This document shows, in pieces, positions 47,806-60,592 of a stretch of 64,000 bases of DNA. Every line of letters begins with the position of its first letter. The first letter of the stretch is position 1. The stretch is from contig NC_073746.1 of NCBI RefSeq assembly GCF_029784135.1, positions 103,618,515-103,682,514 on the forward strand, given 5' to 3'. This DNA is from Toxorhynchites rutilus septentrionalis (taxonomy: Eukaryota; Arthropoda; Insecta; Diptera; Culicidae). The position numbers were made by a program, and so were the translations under genes. Below the pieces are notes generated by a model. It made no database searches, had not been told where the DNA came from, and saw only the letters and a program-made list of their open reading frames with translations.

Positions 47806-50750
47806 GTAAGCGTTAATTGTAAGTCCGAAACGGTTGCGAGATCATTCATGGACAATCCTCATCCGCTACTCGAACGCATCCCGAGACGAAACGGGAATGG
47901 TGTCAGAGTGTGTTAATTGAATTATTTATTAGGCATGTGTCATGACCTTTTCCTCTACATTTCCTCAGCATTGAAAGTGTGTCAGTGTTAACCGATTTAG
48001 GGATGTCTGTTTTTATCTATGATTCATTCAAATGTTTTTGTATTTGAACCTAAACAATGCGCACACAAAGGTTAAAACAAACATATGTTGATTGTAATCA
48101 ACACCACAAAACCCGGCACCCCTAAAGTGTGAACCCGCCAGTAGCGGAAAATCATTTGTTTTCTCAGACTAATTGGATCTGGACTCTCGTTGTCGGTGCC
48201 AATTTCCGCCACACTCATAAACTGGCTGACTTAATTGGTGACTAGTGTCACATTCGGACAGAGTGTTTATGTTTTTCACTCGACGCTGGGCGCTTACTGT
48301 GTGTGACACATCTTCCGCCATAGTGGGAGTGAGCGCAGCAACAACGATTCTTCCCTAATAGATTGCGTTAGGTCACATACCGCTCACCCAAATGGTTGCG
48401 TGTTGCTTCGCATGAATCACTGACCCCTTGTGTCTGGGTCATAATTTCATGTCCAATTATGCCATTCCGTAAATTGCGGCACCCATCGGACCTAATTAAA
48501 TCAGATTACTTTAAATTGATTTAGTTCATTGATGATGATGATTCTTCGTCGAGCAGCGACGGAGAGGCCCATGAACCCAACCAGTCGCGAGTTTTGTGCG
48601 AGCGAAAACATGAAAGGAGACCCTTCGACCACAGCGATAACAATTAAACCATTCTGAACTTCGCTAATGGAGATTAAAGTCAATCTCGCCGAAAGAGAAA
48701 TTGAAGCGATGAGAACAGTGACTGGAATCGTTAAGAACAGTCATTCAATGGATCGCGATTATTAAGTGCGAGTCGGTCTCAGGAGACTCCATTCATTGAT
48801 AGAATTCTATACTGATGTATGAAAGATGGAAGATAGGGAAATTCGCCGCTGGGAGTCTGAATACAACAGAACGAGGAATAGCAATCAATACGTAGAAAAA
48901 CGTAGACGATTTCCCGCTGAGAGTTGAAAGTGAAATCATGTTTTGAATACATATAAGATCGACCGACCGCAGCAAGAGAATGAAATTGGGACAATTAGCC
49001 ATTACAACTTAATTAAACTTTTTCTGGAATTCTGCGTGTTTATTTTGTTTGTACGGAAACGTTGAAATGTTCAGATAGTCGCATACTTAAAATTGAAGTT
49101 ACATAAATAAGTATAATGATGAATCGTGAGCTCGCAATCAATTTTATCTTAAAATTATCGAGAATCTTCCCGGAAGTGGTGCAAAACATATATATAACTT
49201 GATATAACATTCCGAAGAAAGTTTGTTCAAAGAAGACTACTTTATATGCCGACCCTGACGTCTCGAAGTTCGTTTTTTCACTCTAAATGTTCCAACAGTT
49301 CATGATCTAATTGTTATTCTTCTTTTAGTGGCATTTTATTGCTTGACACAGAAAAAGTTTCTCCTCACTTAAAGCAAGTTTTTAAGAACGATTATGTTCA
49401 GCGATCTCGTTAATTATTCATTGTTTTTCAATTAAGAGAATAATGAAAGAAAACTCAGTTTTGGCAAAGTGATGTCAGTTCGAAAGTGCTTCGAGGAAGC
49501 AACATTCACAGCATTAATTGATTCAATTTTGAAGAAGCAGGCACGTGCTCTGTTGCGTTACAAAACGGGTACGGATACCCCAATTAGTTTATTGAATCTA
49601 TCTGTAATTTGCTGCTGATTTTGAATAAATAGGAAACACCGCAAGCATTTTTAGCTTCCTTATGCCAAAGTAATATTTGGAGAAGAATGATTCTGCTTTA
49701 CAGGATTCAACACCGACGCATTAGGCATTGGTTGTTCAGAAGTTGTGCAAGGAAAATTTGCCGTGTTTCATTTACTTTACCATGATAATAAAAAGGAACC
49801 AAACTTCTTTTGTTCTGTGTTTTTCTGTTTATCTGTATCGTTTTACGTTGACATCATATGTATAGGACTTCTCGATAATTTTCTAGATATTTTTTCAAAA
49901 ATCCACATCCATTTAATAATCGCCATTCTTGTCTATATAACAGTAAGCTTTTTATATTGCTGCAATTCAGATCTTAAGTTGTCTTTGAACTCTCCTAGAC
50001 TAATTGGACTGTTAGTGTAAACCGAAAATTATCGTTGCAATGCATTGATAATGTGGCATATTGCTCCGTTTTGCAGAAGCCAGTAGTCGTTCAAACCCAT
50101 TTCACGCCTTTGCTTGCCCAAAAATCCTCCGATATCAACCGCTGTTTATTGTTCTCTCAGTTCTAGAGAAAAAGAACTTGAGCGAACACCGAGGAATACA
50201 GTCACGTTCAGAAAATGTAGTGATGCTCGTTGCCTGCTTGGTGATTCAATAGAAGCAAATTCTGTTTGTCTACGCCACCAAAAAAGAAAAAAGCCGATCA
50301 TTGTTTTCTTCTAAAAATCTGACTCAACTTCTCCAATTGTTATGCGTAGGATTAAAATCGTCATTCTAAAGATCAGATTGTCATTGTGTAAATGTGATCC
50401 GTTGACTTTAATTGATTTGAATATAAAACCCACGTAAACTTGCTTCCGTTTACATCAATTGGATATTAGGCTCTCATGGTCACTAAAAGGATTTTCATTC
50501 TAAATAACATTAATATTGTGCATGATCTAAACTCTTCCATTTGACGTATAATACGTAATAAAATGAGATACTGCATACTTTGCATAAAATGCATATACAC
50601 GCTAGTGTTTACTTTGCAAGTATGTTTGCTATGCACATTTTTTCCAAAAATGCTTTCTCGAGCAGAAAAAAAACTTGATACTTGATACGAAAATATTGTT
50701 GGGAAGCCTGATATAAGAAGTCAAATACTGAAGAATAATACCAAAAATAT
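47806..50750 (+). other. Intronic DNA after the L27 exon, unassigned
   Basis: About 2.9 kb of non-repetitive-looking AT-rich sequence. No exon with good splice sites or element ends was recognised. Confidence 0.5.
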
Positions 50751-50755
50751 GGGTG

Positions 50756-52072
50756 GGTTATATCTATGATATAACCTCAAAGTTGACGTGGGACTAGCTT
50801 AGCTTAGCAATCATTTGTTTGTATTGAATAAATTTTTGATTGAATGAAACATTTTACGGATTCAATCGAATTCAATATATTTGCTTTGTGAGTAAAAAGA
50901 TTGAATAAACGCCATGTAATTGTGATAGGTTGTGTTCTTCGTTACAAGTAAATTTAATGATAGTCCTTTTACGTTTGGTATGATGCCTAAGACAAAATAT
51001 GTGAACAGAAAAATTATTAAACGATTATTTTATTTTACATTGCCATCTGAAGTTTGCATCTCTCGAGTGTACGTACTTCTCGATCCGCGAATTTGGTTGA
51101 TTTGATGAACTTCAGGCACTCAGTGCCAGAAATTCAGTGAGCAGAAGTTATAAAGGCATATCCTTCAATGCAATCTTGAAAAACCAAAGTTTTGTGTTCG
51201 TACCCGTTTTTGTAATCCGTGTTAGGAAAACACTTTTCGGAGTGCATAATAACATGCGGGTGCAAAAGTACCCCCGGCTTGCATGAATCGACAACTTCAA
51301 CTTATACTTTTTATATTATAGAGCCTTTCAATTTGAATGTTCATTTACCTCTAATGTTTGCAAGATTTTCCCGGGTTACTAAGTTTAGAGGACCATGTTA
51401 ACATATTCTAGTCTGCACATAGGCAAGCGAGTTCGAAAGTACTCGCAGTTTGAATTTATTTGCAATGTCGATTTTTCCAGACACCTTGGTTTAGAAGTCT
51501 GTATTAGGTAAACACATTTCAGTCGAAACAAAAATACTCCAGACCTGTATGAATTTGCAAGCCAATTTCTTCAGACATCTTGGTTCTGAAGTCTGTGTTG
51601 GGGAAACACTTTTCTGTCAGAACAAAAATACCCCCGACTTGCATGAATTTGCAATGCCAATTTTTCCAACACTGCTTGTTTTTGAAGTCCGTGTTAGGGA
51701 ACATATTTCGGTGAAAACAAAAATCCCCATACTTCCATGTATTTGCATTGCCGATTTCCCCAAGGCTGCTTGGTTACGATGGCTGTATTGGGGAAACCGT
51801 AAATTGGGCCAATCAAAACGAGGCAGTTACGGCGTTTAGATTACGCTTAACATTTTACAGTTATTCAATTGTTTATCTAATGAAAAATAACATTTTATAA
51901 ATTGCGATAGAAGCGTAGAAATATTCCCCGTCAATTGATGCAAACATCTATCCGATCCAGTAAGAAATGTTCGAGTTATAAGCATTCGGAATATTTAATT
52001 TTTTCCTGCATGTTCTGTGTTTAGGTTTTCATTGTACCCCCCATATACTCCGGTTAGACGTAGTCCCACGTC
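50756..52072 (-). mobile_element. GACGTAG-end element with 95-bp array, 1.3 kb
   Basis: The left boundary, which is the 3' end on the minus strand, is a hairpin with arms GGTTATA and TATAACC (50756-50776), then TTGACGTGGGACTA. This is the inverted form of the right end at 24251-24290. The right boundary is GACGTAGTCCCACGTC (52057-52072). The interior holds the 95-bp array (51415-51800) followed by the conserved GTAAATTGGGCCAATCAAAA and TTGATGCAAACATCTATCCG blocks. Confidence 0.7.
51415..51800 (-). repeat. 95-bp minisatellite, four units
   Basis: The phase marker CTGTRTTRGG-like occurs at 51499, 51593, 51689 and 51783. Each unit carries AACAAAAATACCCCCGACTT, GCATGAATTTGCAATGCC, a TTTCCCCA-like stretch and a GAAGTCTGTGTTGGGGAAAC stretch. 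Two units recur at 43500-43690, and diverged ones at 2120-2220 and 21700-21840. Confidence 0.88.
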
Positions 52073-52327
52073 TAAAATGTAGTGAAATAGATTTTTAATG
52101 CCAAAATTCACGCAAAAAAAAAATCGAATAGCTCCTTATAAAAAATTTTTACGCTCCGTCGATGGTAACACTGCATTCCCCTCTTCGGGACGATAATATT
52201 TGGCTTTGGGATGGTTTTTAGTGTCAAAGTGTACAATTTACAAGAACGTGTATTTTTAGTGAAATCGTATTAATCGAGCAACCGAAGCCTCAATGAAAAT
52301 TTGCCCTCTTATGGTAAAAATTTAAAC

Positions 52328-52450
52328 ATTTTCGTCGTCGATTACTTCCTCTGGGGTTACGTGGAGGACCTATGTTAATAAGCCAACTTAAAGGAACTTA
52401 AAGAAGAAATAACTCGGATTTTCAACAGCATCGGAGTCGTAATGTGTTTG
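52328..52450 (+). pseudogene. Tc3/mariner-like transposase fragment
   Basis: The frame reads VDYFLWGYVEDLC then a stop, and after a small gap LKELKEEITRIFNSIGVVMC. D.YFLWGY...K followed by ELK..I..... is the C-terminal region of the transposase type seen complete at 40753-41843. It is too decayed for the element ends to be found. Confidence 0.6.
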
Positions 52451-55400
52451 TTTTTTTTTAAATAAAAATCGGTTCACTTTTGTAGAAGTTATTAAAATTT
52501 GTTGCGTGAGCGTTTAATCTAGAACGATTCAATTGAACAATAGAATCGATTCAGAAATATTTTTGATCTGCTGTGAATTCCGGAATTCACTGCATTAACA
52601 CTTTCGACGCCCCGTCACCCAGATATGGGTGACACTTTCCTCGTTCAAATTGAATAGGATTTTTAAAACGAATTTGACAGAATAGGCACCTAAATGTAAC
52701 TATAGGATATGTAGAAAAATAATAAAATGATAATCATATTAATATAATGTTTATACTATACTTTTTATCAATTTATAGTACGGAAGGTTTGTACTGCAGT
52801 TTCTTGCGAAACCCGTATAATATGACTTTGGCATGTGCTATTGTTGTCAATTCGTCTTCAAATAGAACAAAATTCACTAGATCATATAAAAGTTGTCTAC
52901 AAACTAAATTTGATCTTCATTTAATAACTCATTCGCAATTTGTGCCCCGCGAGAAATTCAAAAACGGCGCATTGGGCGACGAACGTGCTAATCAGTGCAT
53001 GAAGCCGTCAGTTTGTCAGTTTAGCGTGGTTTGTTTCAGCTACCATTCGTCTCAAATTCTACATACCCCTATTTAAATGTTCACGAATGGGAGACGAAAC
53101 AAACCACACAGAAACGTCAAGCCGAAGTTTATTATTTTGATCCCTTTTTATTTTATTCAGCAAAATGTCGAAGTACATGAAGATGGTCAAAATAAACGCT
53201 ACAGAAATGTCAAAATTTGCATTGATAGAAAAACGACAGAAGATTGAGGTTAGGTTCGATGCAGTGATTTGTAACCAGAAAACGTGTCCCAATGCACATC
53301 AATTAATGACATCATCGATTTATCTTTTATCGATGATCTTTTATCGGTGATTTCGTGGATATGAAGCAATAAATACAAGATTTTTCGAGTTTTATCCAAA
53401 TAACATTTCTAGAGGTTCTAGAAGAAAATTTCCTCAAATATTGTTTTACAGTAATGTTTGAGTGGTGACATACGTCATTTTGATCTGTTCGAATGATATT
53501 ATTAATTAATGGTTCATTTCGTCATTTTATGAACTACATATCAATACTACACGAGCAATCCAAAATCTTAGAATCTTAAAATGAGAAGAATGAAACATCA
53601 AGGGACAGTAATACTTCGAGATGATTTGGGTCCACTTCGCATGAATTATATTGTTTGTTCAGTTACTGGTAAAATGTGATCGGAATTTGGAACAAAAGTG
53701 TCCGGAATTCGAATAGTGATTGAAAATTTGAATCACGACACAGCGAAGATATTTACAAATTTTGTGTGTGGATTTCTGTGATTCAAAACTTACACGAATG
53801 CCATCTAATCCTATTGGAATGGTACTGCCTCATGTTATAGTATCGCAATATTTTTTAGTAGTTGATATTATCGTCGTAAGCGCTTAAGTGCTCGGATTTT
53901 GATGCTTTACGTTAAAACGAAAAGACAAATAACGATAGTGTCATTCACAAGCAAAATGCATGTAACACGTGTTTTTATTAATGTATGTTCTATTTTTAAT
54001 TTAAAATTAGTTTTTTTTTATTTTTGATTTAGATTGTTGCCAAAGCTGTAAAATTTAAATTTAATGCATTTTTTTCAATTCATTTGTAATATTTATATAC
54101 TTTATGATTATCAGAAAAAATCTGAAGCAAGTCGGAACAATTCATGAATTGGATAAACAAATAATCTTCTTGTGGGAAAGAAAATTGAAAAAAAAAAATG
54201 TTTTTTTCGTTGCTTTCAATCCATTGGTTGACCTATCGTTCTACAATCATTCTACATTATTGCTGTGGGATATGATCTTGAGTACGTTGGAAATGTCGAA
54301 AATGTTGCCATGAAAAAACTAATCTGGTTGCCGATTGAGAGTTCTGAAAGGGTACACTCACGTATACCAGTTCGCGACATCTTTTCAAGATTTGCTAACG
54401 GTTTTATTTGGCCAGCTGAACTTCCCCAAATCCGCATTTTTATTTCCCTTTCCCTTCCCTATAAATAAGCAACACCCGTTGGGATCAGTTCACTACAGAA
54501 GGTTTACAAACGCTGTTACCGTTTAGAAATTAGTTCTTCAACATTAGATTAGATATCGTATGACCGTGAGGAAACACTCACGGTCATACGATATCTAATC
54601 TGAATCTCCTGACGATATAATTATTACGATTCACCACAGGCAATTTTTCAGATAAGGATAATATCGCCGATAAAGGCCCATAGAAGTTCAGTTCAGTTCA
54701 TATAACAAACGGTTTTTCTAGAGCCACTATTTGGAGTTTTGGATAAGTTAAATTTACATATTTACGAACAATTACAAAAACTCAATTCATGGGCAATTGT
54801 TCTCAAGGTCTTACGTCAAGTTTCCGTCCGTGCCACTAGCAGTATGGAATGTTGCATTGTCTTGCTCTTCCATATTAAATTAAATGTCCTGATGGACGAT
54901 AATGTCGATCGGGAAATTGACAAAGAGCATGAAGAGTGTATCGAACTGTTTAGGTATTAGTCTATTCATAGGGCCCTATTCCAGAAGACGAGACAAAGAG
55001 ACGAGCGCTTGTCTTGTTTGTTTTCATATTTGAGAAGCCGACTATAAAAGACGAGTAGCTCGTCTGACCCGACCGTTCGGCCGCGCTCGCTGATACAGAG
55101 TAGTCGTCTAGTTTGTTGACATAGGACTATGCCTTTGATTTCTATATAGGGGGGTCACTCTACGAAAAATGTAACGATTTATTAAGAGTTTTCAAACGCA
55201 TATTACTCAAAATGGTTATTGCGACATATGTTGTGTTATATATCATTAGACAGGAAATGTATCCAGAATATTTTTTGCTTGAAACATGAACAGGGAATAT
55301 AGTAAAAAAAGTTAACAATTTGACGATTTAATTGGGTATGTTTTCTTTCGATTGCACTACCCACTTGCTTCCTTCCCGACGCAACGAGCAATCTTTCTGC

Positions 55401-55473
55401 CTAAATTCTAAAGTTGATGCGTAAAATGAATTATTTCCCATTTACCGATAATAGGCATTAATTTTATATTATA
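52451..55473. other. Unassigned AT-rich DNA with one element end and one perfect hairpin
   Basis: No gene is supported. A lone end TTGACATAGGACTATGCCTT lies at 55117 with TTTCTATATAGGGGGGTCAC after it, as at 22271. GTCACCCAGATATGGGTGAC at 52614 is an inverted-repeat motif after TTAACACTTTCGACGCCCC. A perfect hairpin is at 54546. Confidence 0.45.
54546..54601. repeat. Perfect 25-bp-stem hairpin
   Basis: The left arm begins AGATTAGATATCGTATGACC and the right arm ends GGTCATACGATATCTAATCT. The arms are 25 bases each with no mismatch, and the loop is GAAACA. There is no similarity to the element ends described here. Confidence 0.95.
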
Positions 55474-56458
55474 CTAGCTGACCTGACGAACTTCGTCCCG
55501 CCCAAAATAGATTTTTTGATTGGAATACTTTCGAACATCCACGTTTTCTTACTAAGTGAACGTTAGTGAGTCCAATCACTGAACTCTTCATTGATTGATT
55601 ACCCTTTGACCCTTTACAATTTCCTTTTACTATAAATTGTCTAGTACTTCTACAAAAATTCGTCCTCATAATTTAAAATTAATTTCAGACACAATTATCG
55701 TTCAAGATTCTTCAAGCATTTGGAAATAACATGTTTCTCCGTTGCATGGAATACATGTTTGATACAGAGAATATTACAAAATAAAGACAGCTCAAATCGA
55801 ACAATTCCTTCCTCGGGTTTAGAACACACCAACACATTTGGCCTTCCATTTTTGTTTATATAGATAGAAGATATAGGAATGCGTTATTCCGTCTGAAAAT
55901 CCTTTTCCACTTTCGAACAAAAATCAATTTCGTTAGCGCCAACATCAAATCGACTAACAACGTTTAGCTAATTGTAGAACATATGGGAATTCAATTTTCC
56001 GAATTTTCCGATTTTTCTCTCCGCTATATTGATCTACGGTAATAGACGAATACAACGATAATAGATGACTCAGATTGAACCATTCCTTCCTCGGGTTTTG
56101 CGCTTACCAACACATTTGGCCTTCCAGTTTATTTATAGAGGATACGAGATATGGAAATGCGTTATTTCGCCTGAAAATCCATTTCCACTTACGAACAAAG
56201 ATCAAGTTCGATAGCGCAAATATCGAATGGCAGACAACGCTTATAATGATGTCATTTTCGAACATGTGGGAATTCAATTTTCCGAATTTTCCGACATTCC
56301 TTCAGGATTTTCCGGAAATTTTCTGATTTTTATCTCCACTATATTGATCTACGAGAAGAGACGAATACAACAAAATACAGGAGGATAAAATCGGACCATC
56401 CCTTCTTCGGGTTTTCCGCTTACCAACAGATTTTGCCTTACATTTTTATTTATATAGA
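55474..56458 (-). mobile_element. Non-autonomous Helitron, with 300-bp tandem units
   Basis: On the minus strand the 5' end is TCTATATAAATAAAAATG after A (56458) and the 3' end is GGTCAGCTAG before T (55474). It sits between A and T without target duplication. The body has two and a part units of about 290-310 bp (55790-56067, 56068-56375, 56376-56450). They are marked by CCTTCCTCGGGTTT, ACCAACACATTTGGCCTTCC, GAAATGCGTTATTTCG-like and GGGAATTCAATTTTCCGAAT. The 3' 400 bp match the tails at 44120-44497 and 61925-62282. Encodes no Rep or helicase. Confidence 0.68.
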
Positions 56459-56509
56459 TTGTATGTTGTCCAATCAATTTGTGCTCAATTCACGTTTTCA
56501 TCGTGTTTA

Positions 56510-56845
56510 TAACTACTAACAATTTGTGTAATTGTGGTCCAGGATGTCATAATATCGAGTATGTTGTTTGGTTATGTGAAAATGCAATAAATGGGTATAC
56601 CCACGTAAATCAGATTATGATAGCTTGAGTAGTCGCGATCTTACAGAGCTATGAAGTTATTACAAACAATATTCCGGACAACGTGGTAACGAAGGAGATA
56701 ATGCTATTTTTATCTATAATATAAAAATAGCATTATCTTGATTTGAACCAGGCTTTTATTAATGTAGGTCTTAACTATTTAGACTTGTGTTTAAAAATGA
56801 TACATGATGACTCTTTGTCATCTTCTGCATGATTGAATAAACAGG
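56510..56845 (+). pseudogene. LINE fragment, cysteine-rich C-terminus
   Basis: NLCNCGPGCHNIEYVVWLCE matches NLCICGRGYHDIEHVVWLCE of the LINE at 1-2077. A stop follows at 56626. It is a decayed 3' fragment of the same family; no RT is present. A hairpin with 18-bp arms (56696-56738, AGATAATGCTATTTTTAT) lies in the presumed UTR. Confidence 0.75.
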
Positions 56846-56954
56846 ATAATGGGTAGTAATGGCTTTAATTGTATTTTTGTGTACATTTTTTAACAGAATG
56901 CGGTACCGAATTCAACCACGTTATGTCATCAAACACGTTTAAAGGATACAAGTA

Positions 56955-57158
56955 CAGGTCGGACTCGATTATATACAGTCGACCATTTTTTTTCAACAAT
57001 TATTTTCGAATCCTCTACATAATCGAATCTCACGAAAACAATTTCTCATTAATGTATGAATGTCAAACATAAATAGAAAAATAGTTTTTTTTTGTGATTC
57101 GATTGTGTATTGGATTCGAAAATTAAAGTTGCGATTATATATAATCGAGTTCGACCTG
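56955..57158. mobile_element. 204-bp MITE, CAGGTCGGACTCGATTATAT family
   Basis: The left end CAGGTCGGACTCGATTATAT (after TA, 56953) and the right end ATATAATCGAGTTCGACCTG (before TA, 57159) pair with one mismatch. A short version of the MITE at 10546-11341. Non-coding. Confidence 0.9.
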
Positions 57159-57160
57159 TA

Positions 57161-58799
57161 CATACAGGAAACGGTTTTTCCAGGGCATCCATTTGATGTA
57201 TCAAAAGAGAAAAAAAGACAGATTTTGAACAATGAAAAACTCAATTTAAATGCAATAACTACACACAATCACAGTTCTATGTCAAGATCTCGTCCGTGCC
57301 CCTAGGCTCAGACCCATCAACTTTTTTTTTATGTGTTCGTTCACCTTGTTGATTTAAAGCATCCCTTTGGTCCGCTTTTATCTTCAGAAATTGTTTCGCG
57401 ACTAAATCAGATTCGCATAAGTAATGTATGTTTTCAACTGCAACCATCAAATTTAATTCAGTATTTAGATTTGTTTTACAGATTTTCAAATTAGAATTTT
57501 CCTTACATTACAACCAAATCAAAACAAAACATCATAACCAGGGATGCCAGGTGATTTCATCAAATATATTAACATGACACAAAAAGTGTTTTCACAATCA
57601 TAATGAACCAGAAAGAATAATTCATAACACAATTTCTGAGCAATTTTTGATAAAACAATGTTTTTCCACTTATATTTTATAGAATTCGTTTCAATCATTC
57701 ATCTAGATGCATAATGCACAATCATCCATCCGTAAGCATAAAGGGTGTACCGTTTAAAATCCGCACACTCAAATTGTTCTAACTTTTGATCCGTTGGGTA
57801 AAATTAATTGAAATTTTGCGTAGACATAGTTTATTGTGTATTGTTTACACTCTGTGAGTTGATTTCATCAGGTGCGCAAAAGTTTTCAAAATGGCGACGA
57901 AAGAACAGTGCGTGCGCAAAAAAGTTTTATGCTAACTTCGAGCTTAACCCTTTCAATACGGCAGTGTGCTCCGCCGGAGTGCCCATGCGGATTTCAAACG
58001 GCTAATATTATTCCGAGATTTGGACACATAAAATTAAGAATATTATAATAAAACGAAAAAAAACATGAAAAACAAGAAATTATGTAATTTGTTATCGAAA
58101 ATAAATTAATTATATCGAACATTGTGCGATCGATCATTACGATAACTTGAAATTATTGTTCAAGTGACGAGCGTGGCACACAATTCCTTGTCCCGTCAGG
58201 TTGTTTAAATCCCTCCAACTTGAGCGTTGCTTCCGAAAACAGGCTTTTGCTTCATGTTTTGCATGTTCATTTCAACCTGTAGTATAGAATAAACGATGAC
58301 GTACCCTTTCCATGTGTACAAGTCATTAAACCGTGTTGAAACCGGTTCTGCGTCGTCGTCGTCGTCGTCTCCGCCAAAAATTTTACTCTTTCTTTCTGCC
58401 AAATATTAACAACATTTGCTCTACCACAGGCAAACACTTGGGTAACTAACAACAACAGTTGGTTCCCGTCGGATGGGCGTCGACCGCTGCTGGCATTACG
58501 ATCGACACACATGGGGTCACGTTACCAAGCGTTGAAAATAGACAAAACTATACAGACAATATCAACTCTATGATCAAACTTACTTTTCTTCGTGTTGATT
58601 ATGTCTCGCGTTACTGGTTCATTCAGATAGGGTATGCTAATGGGAAAATCTATGTAAATGCGGAAAAATTTGTTCGTGGTCGGTGCATGTGTTGACATCC
58701 ATTTCGTCATCAGTGGGATTTGTGGTGGGTGATGAATTGAACAAACAAGTCACTCTGCTGCCACGAGCGGTGTGACAACAAAATATATCGTGTCGACGC
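57161..58799. other. Unassigned DNA; short (GTC)n run
   Basis: No gene is supported. A hAT-like end CAGGGATGCCAGGTGATTTC is at 57541. GTCGTCGTCGTCGTCGTC at 58353-58370 is a small microsatellite. Confidence 0.45.
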
Positions 58800-60546
58800 G
58801 CTATTAGTATACGAACGCAGTGGATAATTAATTAATATATTCACCACGAGTGACGCGGCACAGGTTGTCTGCGACTGGGTGGTGATCGTTCTGAGGGAGA
58901 CCTGAGGTGGTATGTGTGGGTGAGAAAGAGAGTTGGCGATCGCTCGGAGTGCGATCAACACCGCGCTGGAAACTCACCACTGAGGGTTTCCCTCTACACA
59001 CACCTGGTGAGTACAGCCGGGCGGCTCTCGTGAGTTCTTCGTTCACACCGTCTTATGTTGCGATTACTCATCATCACGGCGGCCGGTTGTTTACACTACT
59101 GTCTAGCATGGAAAGGTGCCCGAAGTGGGGGGCATTCCTCTGGAAAAACTTAGCGCGGCCCCAATTCACCACACGCGAGCGCGCCGTTCGTCAGTTTCGA
59201 GAGAACCGTGTTCGTTACAAGTTGCGTGCTTACGAACGCTCGTTTGCTTGCGTCGCGTTGCTACCTCATATTAAGTTCTTTTTTTTTGTTTTCCATTCCC
59301 CCTGAATGAATGTTTTAGTTCCAAAAGTGTTCCCTGCGTCGAGTGATTATTGCAACATTCCCCCTTTCTGATATAGTGAGCTGTGCCTGCCAGGCTGAAT
59401 GTGAAACATAAAAACCTTCGGAATCGATAGCCCGGTGGTTTCGAATCGAACACGACTGTGTCCACAGTGGAAACAAGGTTAAATTTAAGGTGTGTACCAT
59501 CGTTCGTAGCTGAATAACCTCATTACGTGAGCTCGCGGAAAGCTAAAGGATATATGATCGGATGCAATTGTGGTTTGTGAGAAAATTCATTCACATTGTT
59601 AAAATATGCAGGTAGTTTTAATTTGCATAACATTTTGCATGGGAAAGAGTATCGTACACCGTGAGTCAGATTTATTACGTGCTATACGTGGAACGTCCAA
59701 TCTCTTCGTCACAGGCCTTAAAGACTGTATCGAATGCTTGTTATTGCTAGTGAAATTATTATCGAAATATTTTCGAATAAACTCCCATTTCGCTGACAGA
59801 CATTATAGTAAGTCACTGTGAAGTTTCCTGTGATCCCATCCCCCTGCAATAAGCATACGGGGGAGTTGCAGCCCCGCAAAGGTATCCACCCATGTCATCA
59901 CACGACCACCGCTGAAGATTCATAGCATGTGTTGGTGCGATGGGGTCTTCTTGGTTGGGCCCAAACGGGTTGCAGATCCAGCCAGTAGACGAAATAATAG
60001 TGAGCTATGTCGAAGACCTGAGGTGTGTGTTGGTGTAAACAGGTTTCGCATTTTTCTCCATCAACAAAACCACTTCGCATCGCAAGCGCCGCAATGCATA
60101 ATTGTAGTGGTCTTTGTTTTTTTTTGCGCTAAGCTGAGGAAGTTCTCTGCGACTACCTCGTACGAGACTCCCCACTTGGAGCTGGAGACTTCAGACTCTC
60201 AGCAAGATGAGAAAACCTGTTTTGATCGCGTTTGGCGTGTTCAATAGTGTGGATATCAAGCAAGAGAAGTCGATGCCGCGAATATTAAGCTGATGATTGT
60301 TGTTTTTTCATCTCGATGCTGTAGCTGTTGTTGTTTTTGTTATGCAATTATAAACTGCAAGTTTTGTGATTTTTCGTCGCGGTATTTCCTTTATGTGCCA
60401 CTGTGCCACTGTGGGTGTACCTTCATCTATTCATCGACACGTGTGTTGTTGTAGTGTGGTGGAAAGTTGTTTTGATAGTCAATTACATTTGACTGGAGAA
60501 ACACTTGTGAAGTGTTTTGTCTCCACAAAACTGTTTTGATCCGACA
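58800..60546 (+). promoter_or_regulatory. GC-richer leader-like block, possible alternative promoter
   Basis: It is repeat-free and less AT-rich than its surroundings, in contrast to most of the window. GTCAGTTTCG at 59187 fits an initiator, without a TATA box. Frames up to 132 codons (58907-59305) are not recognisable. It ends at an ATG with good context and a donor site (60547-60593). Confidence 0.3.
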
Positions 60547-60592
60547 ATGGAACTGTGTAATAATTGTGCTCAAATATCTGTGAAAATGCAAG
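60547..60592 (+). CDS. Candidate short first coding exon
   Basis: CGACAATGG at 60542 is a good start context. Fifteen codons (MELCNNCAQISVKMQ) and one base are followed by G|GTACAG at 60593. If unspliced the frame stops about 13 codons later. It could be an alternative first exon of the varicose-like gene. However, its phase-1 end does not match the phase-0 end of the L27 exon, so it would have to join a different exon, or it belongs to another gene. Weak evidence. Confidence 0.22.

Noticed and set aside
49745..50020. 91-residue hydrophobic frame
   Set aside because: AT-rich composition gives Phe, Ile and Leu runs; no conserved motif or splice context.
53165..53350. 61-residue frame beginning MSKYMKMVKINATEMSK
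   Set aside because: Short, unsupported by splice sites or homology that I can recognise.
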